The notes under the pieces are model-generated. The model saw only the letters and a program-made list of their open reading frames with translations. It had not been told where the DNA came from and ran no database searches. 64,000 bases of DNA from Tomocerus qinae. Lineage: Eukaryota > Arthropoda > Collembola > Entomobryomorpha > Tomoceridae. The position numbers and the translations under genes are program-made. This document shows, in pieces, positions 56,257 to 64,000 of this stretch (its first letter is position 1; each line of letters begins with the position of its first letter). Location: contig CM034546.1 in assembly GCA_020055645.1 (NCBI GenBank), forward strand, positions 35,092,001 to 35,156,000, read 5' to 3'.

Positions 56257-59227
56257 TTAGGTAGATGTTTTAAGATGCGTTCTTAAACGATGTTTCTTTA
56301 AATAGTCTGGGGTTGTAAAGCTTTTGTTACAAACTTCACAAGTGAAAGGTCTCTCACCAGTATGGACATTTTGGTGAAATTTTAAATAACTTGGAAGCAT
56401 GAAAGACTTGCCACAGATTTTGCATTTAAAAGGTTTGTCTCCAGAGTGTACTTTTAAATGTACATTTAAATGTCCAGTGTGAAAGAAACCTTTCCCACAT
56501 AATTCACACTTAAATTTTTTTTCTTTGGAATGAATTCTAGCATGTTTCCATAAATTACCAGAAGATGTAAAGCGTTTTCCGCAAAAATCACACATAAATG
56601 GTCTTTCTCCGCTATGTTTCATTTGGTGATTTTTTAAATGATCTTTTCTTGAATAGCTTTTAGAACAAATGTCACACTCATAAGGTTTATGAGTCAAAAG
56701 ATGATTCCGCAGCTTTTTAGGATCAGCAAACGGTTTTTGGCAAACATCACAGTTTAGTTGAACTTTTTGGTTCTTTGGATTCTTTTCTTTATCTTGTACT
56801 ATCTTCTTTTTAGAGGTACTATGATTATCTTTGACATTAGGATGCATTCTAGTAATGTGTTTTCTCAAATCGGTAGCCAAAGTACAAGATCTACCACAAA
56901 TCTCACACAAATATAGTCTCTCCCTAGTATGGGTTATTAAATGATCTTTCAAACCACTAACTTGTGCAAAACATTTTCCACAGGCCTCACATTCATAAGG
57001 CTTTAAGCCATCATGTAATCTATTATGTCGTAATAAATTACTAGGAGATGAAAATGACTTATTACAAATCTCACATTCCATAGAGTTATTACAATCCAAT
57101 GGATTTTCTGACTCATTTTCATCCAATGGATTTTCTGACTCATTTTCATCCAGTTGGACATTTCTTGCTTCATCTTCTTCAATTTGACCAGATGGACTAG
57201 AATTATTATTATTAGCAACTTCATCTAAAGAAACAAATATGCAATGTAAAAATATCAAATATTCGATGAATTTCTATTCAAAAGAGGTAATTAATTTTAT
57301 TACTGTACTACTAATGAATTTATGTTTTAAAATTGTTTTAAAATTCTTACTGATTGTTTCATTATTTGTTTCTTCTTGTTGTGAGCAGTTTTCGTAACCT
57401 ACGTCATTGTCAGTGCAATTTAATATTTCATCTATTAAAGCGGACACGTTTTCCCCATCTAACTCTTGATCATCTGGACTTAGAGGAAATAGAGGTAAGT
57501 CAACTAAATCCAAGTTTTCACAGAAATCAGCATCTTGGAAATCATTAAAATCGCTGCTGCTAATATACGCTGCAATTTAAAAATCAAAAAATTAAAGTAC
57601 GGTCGCAGATTGTCAATTTTTTCTAATACAGTGACTAATAATTTGCAACAAAATTGTTCAAAGTCCTTTAAAACAAATATTAAATACGTAACATTAAGAT
57701 TTTATCTTTTCCAACTCGGACAAAAGTTTGTTTTGTATTTCGTCAGTCGGGTTTGCATTTGCAAGTTGTACAACTCAAGGACAACACAGAAAGGTATTAA
57801 AATTTTAAGTTAATTTACTAATTGAAAAAATATATTGTATTGGTATAAGTTTATCGTCAATTTGGGATTTGGTTAATTTCTCACCTTTTTAAAATTCGCA
57901 ATTAACAATTTGGGAATGTTAATTAAAGAATTTGGAAGATTTTCCTTCGATAAAAAGACAAAATGCAATCTGAAGTTGAATATATCTGTGAAAAATCTGT
58001 CGCAAGCTGTGTACATGCAATCATGCAAATAGAAGAGCTTTTCCTTCAGGTAGAGTGGGACAATTACATTTATTCTACAGTAATCAGAAAAAAGTATGTA
58101 TTAATAATTTAATGCAGCATTTATTCTAATGTATATCTTTTACAACATAACACATAACCAGCATTAGAAACTAGAAATACTCACACCCGGTAGTATTTCA
58201 AACAAAAACTCACTTTTTTCATCCAAATAGAGTTATGGTAAGATGTAACCTAATGTTATCGATAAAATAACGATTTTATTCTCAGGATGAAAACAGAGAA
58301 TTTTTATTTGAAATAATACAGCATAAGATTACCTCTATGCATGTCTGGCTATGTTGTTTTAATTATCTTGGTAATTAGTAATTACTGTATATTAAATGAG
58401 CTTAGTTACTTCAATTATGCATAAATTAACCGACACCAGCGATAAGAACATACCTCTGTATATATACGATCTTATTTCGTCACTAATTTCACATTCATGT
58501 TCATCTACACTTGTATCTCCAAAGCTGATGGAAAATAATATTTTGTTTTTAATTTGCTTTTGTAGCTCTCTGTACTGTTTCTTCAATATCACAATTTGAT
58601 CAAAAATACTTCGACCTTGAGCCACCAATTCGAGACATGATGTACAGACGGAATACCACAGACTCGGATCTCCATAATCTTCTATAAAACCATTGCAGAT
58701 ATTTTTAGGTATTTCCAAAATTTTCCGCACCAAAAATATTACCTTCAGTTGTTCTTGTAAAGAAGCGTCGTCATTTCCAGGATCTAAAATCATAACAAAT
58801 GATTTTATTACTTTGGACATTACATTAAGTATTATTCATTATTTATTTTATTATTTTTATTGTTTTTGCCATGCAGTTTGGAATATAATAGTATTTAATG
58901 TACAGGCACGTATCTAGAAATGTGTTCAAGGGGGGCCCAACCAAAAATAATGAGAAAATTACAAGATATTCTCCCAAAGCGTGAAAAACTTTTTGGCATT
59001 TTTTGAGAAAAAAATTCTCTTTTTCTCAGATTTAGGGGGCACTGCGCCCCCCGCCACTTACTGGATACATGCTTGATAATGTAATCCATAACAAAATTAT
59101 AATCATTATAATATTTAGTTTTACTGTCACCACATTCCCCACTGAATCGCTGTTCTGGATATGTTTCGGAGGGTTTATTTGCCGCTGATGAATATTTATA
59201 ACACAAAAGACATCTGAATTGAGCCAT
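56257..59227 (-). CDS. ZAD and C2H2 zinc-finger transcription factor
   Basis: Four minus-strand exons, 59227-59125, 58783-58454, 57569-57351 and 57224-56257, all joined at phase 1, encode 539 residues. The N-terminal ZAD-like domain is split over exons 1 and 2: CLLC near residue 6, then WYSVCTSCLELV as the second Cys pair, with the helix QIVILKKQYRELQKQI. ZADs are arthropod dimerisation domains found at the front of many insect zinc-finger proteins. An acidic linker follows, including two copies of LDENESENP. Nine C2H2 fingers make up the C-terminal half (from CEICNKSFSSPSNLLRHNRLH to CEVCNKSFTTPDYLKKHRLRTH), several with TGERPF/SGDKPF-type linkers. It is a nuclear DNA-binding regulator whose target is unknown. 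The gap between Cys pairs in the ZAD is long, so ZAD is less certain than the fingers. Confidence 0.9.
58903..59075. mobile_element. hAT-type MITE, 173 bp, in intron 1 of the zinc-finger gene
   Basis: Ends caggcacgtatctag and, inverted, caagcatgtatccag. Target duplication of 8 bases, ttaatgta (58895-58902) and ataatgta (59076-59083), one mismatch. The inside has ggggggccc and gggggcactgcgcccccc. It differs in sequence from the hAT MITE at 35006. Confidence 0.78.
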
Positions 59228-61451
59228 TCTTAATTTTTGGAGCTTTTTCAAATGAATGGTTCAAATTATCTGAATTAAACTAGGTGGTTGACAAAACTTG
59301 TTAAAAATTTGAAGCATTAAAATTTTTTGTTACACTACTTTACATTACACTTTTGACAAAATCTTCTACTACTACTTACTACTACTCACTACTACTGTTA
59401 CTACTGTTATTACTACCACCTACTACCAACTATTACTGCTTTACTATTATACCACTTTGCTTTGCTGTAATACATAATAATTTATAATTCGCGGGAGAAA
59501 TGCCAAAAAGAAAATTCCTGCATACACGGAATTTAGATGACGTTTGTATATGTGTATATTACGTATATTACTTACTGGTATAAAGTATAACTAAATTATA
59601 ACAAACCTATATATGTCTATGCCTATGAAGTTAGTTATAATAGATTCTCGGAATTAACTACTACTATACTATATATGTACCCTAATAATCGGTATATTTT
59701 CGTATATATCGAAGAATGCCATTGGAAATTCATTTCGTAGATATGCTGGTTTAAGTAATTTTACGTAGATTAAGATAAGAAAATATAATACACAAAATAT
59801 CATTTCAGTTATTTTTGTATTATAGTAAATATTGTTGCATGTTAGGAAATTCGCATAACCGATGTAAGATTTACTGTTAATTTTATATTTTTATTTGCCT
59901 AGTATGCAAATATCTTAATTATGAGCCAGTGTTCGGTCGAATGTTTCAAGAGAAGGTATATACAGATAATAATAATATTTTCCTTTACTGTTTCAAATCG
60001 AGATTGCCTATGGACCCATCATGAAGCCACATATATATATTATCCACTCGTTTAATATCGGGACTGATTATGAATTTCGCGCAAATTTTTGAGGGTTATT
60101 GCTACCAGTTGCTTGCGTTACTATACTTCACTTCACAATAGTAGGCACTTAACATTAGGCGGAGTTATTATGACGTCAAAGTATTTATAATTTCCGTTTA
60201 TACTATACACATATTATTTGTAAAACACACCCGGGGCCTGAGAGTATTAATATCAACTTGTATTAAGCCCTACCGTGCTGTACTAATTAATCTCGGCTTG
60301 CATTGTAACATCTGTACGGTTAGAATTAAAACATCTCTCTGTATTGTCAAATACTTTCGGTATATACTAACATACATCTTGCATTAAATTAAAACCACAA
60401 CAGTTGTACTAATTAACCTCCTAATAGAATATCTTCCAATCAGTCAAGTTTTTAATTTTTTGAATGATTAAATAAATTAAATTGATTTTTAAATTTCAAT
60501 TTTCTCGCTCTTCTTTACGGTTTTACCGCTGTTTTTGGAGTTTTTAAGGGTACATACATGTAAAAATAATGCTTTAGGATTTTTATCTATTGTTCTCATT
60601 TTCTAAAATGTTTTCAAACCTCCTCCTCCATTGGTTTTGTGCGTTGATGGGAAAATAAGTATAAAATTTTATTTGACACTTATGTATATCCATTAACTGA
60701 GTTTCTTTCGCAGAAGCTTGCCTTGCCACCGTCGCCCCTGCAAATTGCTCAATGAAAGCCGTCAGGGTATAAAAACGAATACTCGGTTGGGGCAATACAT
60801 AATATTAATAATAATTGATTGGCAATAAATACACAATTTTCTGTTGGATGGATGGATGCGATGCTAAAATGCATAATTTTTGCCAAATCAGTGCGTACAG
60901 TATCTACGGAGATTGAGTTAGGCAAAGGAAATGGAACTGGGTCGGGAATATTGCAGGACGGACGAGATTTAATCTGCCATAATCAAAATGTAACTAAGCC
61001 TTAGCTAACCTAATAAAATCCAACCTATACTAAAATAGTCGTATACCCAACTGCCTATGTAAATGTTTACCAGGGCCTTTCCGTTTACTACATATGGGCT
61101 TTTGCCATGGGTACGTGGTACATAGATAGATAACTACGAAACTCGCCTTTGAGCCTGGCTAAGTAGTCGTGAAAGTAAAAAATGCACAAGGAAGTAGTTA
61201 TCTTCTCAACCTTATTAACAGAGATGTGAATTATTGAATTAATTGATATTCTGAGAATTGTTTGAAGCCTTCACTGATTATGATGTAATTGCCTTGCTAT
61301 TCGTGTCATTATCAAAAATATATTTCGAATTACGTCGTAGAAACGTTACATGGCTAAGCAAGGAAGAGCAATTATCGTAAAGGAAGCTTAAGCAAGAACG
61401 TATTATGATGTGATAAGTTACAATTAGGTGAAGAATGTAAATTACCGTATT
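59228..61451. other. Intergenic region
   Basis: AT-rich. A (tac)n-like simple repeat covers about 59362-59450. No supported gene; short frames at 60583 and 60819 have no recognisable features. Confidence 0.5.
59362..59450. repeat. (TACTAC)n-like simple repeat
   Basis: Imperfect run of tactac and ttactac units upstream of the zinc-finger gene. Confidence 0.85.
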
Positions 61452-62472
61452 AATCGATTTAGTTCCCCATATTGCAATAATTCCCTAGTTGGGGAACTAA
61501 ATGAATAAAATTGTGAAATATAGCTAAATGTTTAGTTCCCCATATCAAAATAGTTCTCCACACTAAAATCCTAAATGAAAGGCATAAGAACCATACAAAT
61601 TAATCAAATCAGTGAATCTGCACATAGTCAACCAGTGTACAAAATACCATTTACCACTTACCATTGGTAAATAATTTTTAATGGTGCTTAATTTTATTTA
61701 CCACCACCTAAAAATTGGTGGTAAATAGTATAATTGGTAAGAAATGGTAAAAATAATTTTATTTAAATTTGCAAAACTTTGCAGCTGTCGAATGCTAGAC
61801 TGCCCAACTTAATTTGTGTTAATTAATCCAAAAAGAGTCAACTAATTGGGAAAAAATCGTCCTTATTTACTTTTACTTACTGAATAATTAATTTTAATTA
61901 AATGAGTGTTTTTTCTAATTAAATGAAAGTTGATTGTACCAGGCGTTTAAAGTCGTTTAAATTACCTTTTCAATACTTTCAGTGAACATTCAAATATAAA
62001 TCTTAATTAAAAATATTTTACAGAAAATAGAGCATGAAAACTTATTTTAATGTGAATAATGTGCCGTTTCTGTATATCTGCTAAGTATTCACTATAATTT
62101 ACCATGTTTATCATTAAATGCGTTTGTACTATTAAATGCCATTTTACCACTGTGATGGTATAAAACGCTGAAAAGTGGTAAATCTTGTAAAGCAGAAATG
62201 GATGTTGATCCTATTGGCGTATAACTAACTATCCTCTGACGACGGCGTTGAAAACTAAATTCTTTAAAATATACTCATTTACTATATTTATAATTTTATT
62301 CTGCATTTAAATAATTCAAAAATTTGACATTGAAATTTTTTAAGTTGCCATTCGAAATATAGTTCTCCATATCATAATAATTCCCCATGTGGGGAACTAT
62401 AAGAATATTTTTGACCAAAATATGGTCTCCAAACTCCAAATGAGAGTTCCCCTGGGGAACTAAATTGATCAA
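61452..62472. mobile_element. MITE-like element with repeated ggggaactaaat ends
   Basis: Left end aatcgatttagttccccat, right end ggggaactaaattgatcaa, inverted. Several extra copies of tagttccccatat and ggggaacta lie just inside both ends (61465-61560 and 62360-62470). The middle is occupied by a second inverted-repeat element. Noncoding. Confidence 0.6.
61637..62193. mobile_element. Inverted-repeat element nested in the preceding one
   Basis: Left accatttaccacttaccatt and right aaaagtggtaaatcttg are inverted. The left part also has a perfect palindrome, atttaccacc and ggtggtaaat around a 13-base loop (about 61708-61740). Since it lies wholly within the ggggaactaaat element, it probably inserted later. 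Confidence 0.5.
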
Positions 62473-64000
62473 TACGTTACTTAATGTAGAGCGATTCGGA
62501 CATTACGTAGTATTGTGAATCATTACCACTATGTACAATTTTTGTGATGTTATTGACATCAGTTCCAAAAATAAGTTTATATTTATTTGAGTTGACAAAG
62601 AATTTTCTACACTCTTGGATATCAAAAACTATATTATGTGATTTAGTAACCCCAAATCACAAAATTGCCAGTGGGATGAACCTTCAAACGCGTTTGGGTA
62701 GCATTTTACATCATGAATTTCATAGAAGTTTTTATTTGATATCCAAAACTATATAGGGAGCTTGATTTTTGATCCCGCAAGTAAATTTTATCCAAATCGG
62801 AATTTTTGTGAAAATGATTTCCAAAATTACGAGTTTCATGACATTAAAATTTGAATCGACTAAATTTTGTTTCGTCAATCTCAACAATGGAAAAATTATG
62901 GGTAAATTGGATTCGATGAAAAATTACGATGGCTCAATTGCAAAAATGCCATTAAAAACATTTTCGTTTGACAGACTTATTTTAAAAAATCAATGAATTT
63001 TTTAATGCAAAAGTTCATTCCGTCTCCCATTAAACTTTTGTCACCAGCTGAACAAGGGAATTGGACATTGCTTAATGATTGTACCATTCTTAGTAATATA
63101 ATATTAATTCCATTAAACAACACACAGGCTAGGTCTAGAACGCGGACTTCCAACTACTAACTTATCAATATAAATTTCCGGCTTAATTCGTTGTTTCTAC
63201 AAACCACAATCTGCAACTTTGTCATTACATTTTGCTCTAACTGCAGGCTTGGATTTCTCTATAACCTAACTAGGTAACCGCCCAGGGCCTCACGATTTAT
63301 TTGGGGGGCTCCTGTATGTAGAGTTTGATGAGGATAAATAAACTATGTCTTATCTTATATTTAAGTTCAGAAACACTGGGTTTTGATTTTTACTCTGTTT
63401 TTGATCATATACTAAGATGCCAAAATTACAGATTTATCACTGCATTATATGTACATAATAAAATAAGACAAAAAATTAGGGCTTTTAAAGCTTATATGGA
63501 AATCAAAAAAGTGTCTAGTGACAAGTTATTGGTTTAGTTAGATTTTTTATGTGAATTTTGTAAATCGGAATTAAAAGCAAATATCTCCCAGAAATTTAAT
63601 GCGATTTCAACAAAAAAATTAAGCATATGGTTTTGACAAGCCAGAGCCGGCTGAAATGCTTGAATTGGCCAAAAATCATATATATTATATTGTTCTTTTA
63701 AATTTTCGATTAAATCAATGACTTCTTTGGTCCAATAACCTTATGTTTTATAATTTTTCCAGCTAGTTTGGCTAACTGATGGACAGAAGTGTATGCTATT
63801 TTGGCAACGATGTTTAATCGGTTGGCTGGTAACAGAATGTCCAATTTTAACGATTATGAGGTGACTAGCTGCAGACCTAGCCCAATGTTTTAGAAAAATG
63901 TTGAAATATGTAAATTTCTAGCGACTCCGCATTGGCCCGAATTTCAACGATAGACGGTTGAGTATTTAGTAGACCAATTTTTGATGCCTTAGCGTGTTGA
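62473..64000. other. Intergenic region to the window end
   Basis: No supported gene or clear repeat. Some open stretches of 60-75 codons are uninformative. Confidence 0.5.

Noticed and set aside
1-64000. LTR retroelements or other capsid-bearing elements
   Set aside because: No gag, protease, integrase or envelope-like frames and no paired long terminal direct repeats were recognised; repeat R lacks any such content.
1-64000. tRNA or rRNA genes
   Set aside because: No convincing cloverleaf with A and B boxes and no conserved rRNA stretch was found by eye; a tRNA scan would settle it.

Overview
ORGANISM. The window is eukaryotic: AT-rich, with short GT-AG introns, large intergenic spaces and many small transposons. 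Three divergent ionotropic chemoreceptors (IRs) and a ZAD plus C2H2 zinc-finger gene point to an arthropod, most likely a hexapod. An exon-rich CUB/coiled-coil secreted gene and several genes of bacterial or fungal character (a DUF3494 ice-binding protein, a type II NADH dehydrogenase, a SnoaL-like protein, a GH17 ectodomain) would fit a springtail (Collembola), possibly a cold-tolerant one. The springtail assignment is inference. Family names were assigned by reading translations, without database searches.

LAYOUT. 1-4.4 kb (+): a nine- or ten-exon receptor tyrosine kinase whose ectodomain is a GH17 beta-1,3-glucanase-like fold. 4.8-10.6 kb: a decayed tandem array of a roughly 1.2-1.8 kb noncoding unit. 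11-18 kb: two divergent IR genes, the second crossed by one in-frame UGA. 19.7-20.4 kb: a small secreted SnoaL/NTF2-like gene. 20.9-22.5 kb: a 5'-truncated LINE with a restriction-like endonuclease. 22.8-24.2 kb (-): a secreted ricin-B lectin with a foldback element in its only intron. 24.8-26.6 kb: repeats. 26.8-28.3 kb (-): a two-exon DUF3494 ice-binding protein, with a Cys/Asn/Thr-rich exon downstream. 28.7-29.3 kb: a foldback element. 30.9-35.4 kb (-): a 13-exon secreted coiled-coil/CUB gene with three inverted-repeat elements in its introns. 36.6-38.5 kb (-): a third IR. 39.4-46.4 kb: a DDE transposon of about 7 kb with an intact 881-residue transposase ending in a SWIM-like zinc finger. 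46.4-50.1 kb: duplicated repeats with a nested insertion, and a 28-bp satellite. 51.6-52.9 kb: a bacterial-type NDH-2. 53.5-54.4 kb: a long inverted repeat. 56.3-59.2 kb (-): a four-exon ZAD/C2H2 transcription factor. 59.2-64 kb: nested MITE-like elements and little else.

HOW IT FITS TOGETHER. This is no operon. It looks like an accessory, transposon-rich euchromatic region that has collected environment-facing genes: glucan sensing, chemoreception, ice binding, lectins and alternative respiration. The strongest candidate for an undescribed system is the GH17 receptor tyrosine kinase: the exon chain closes in frame from a signal peptide through the glucanase-like domain, a transmembrane helix and a complete kinase. 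The GH17 nucleophile motif is kept, but the general acid/base Glu appears lost, which suggests a glucan-binding receptor rather than an enzyme.
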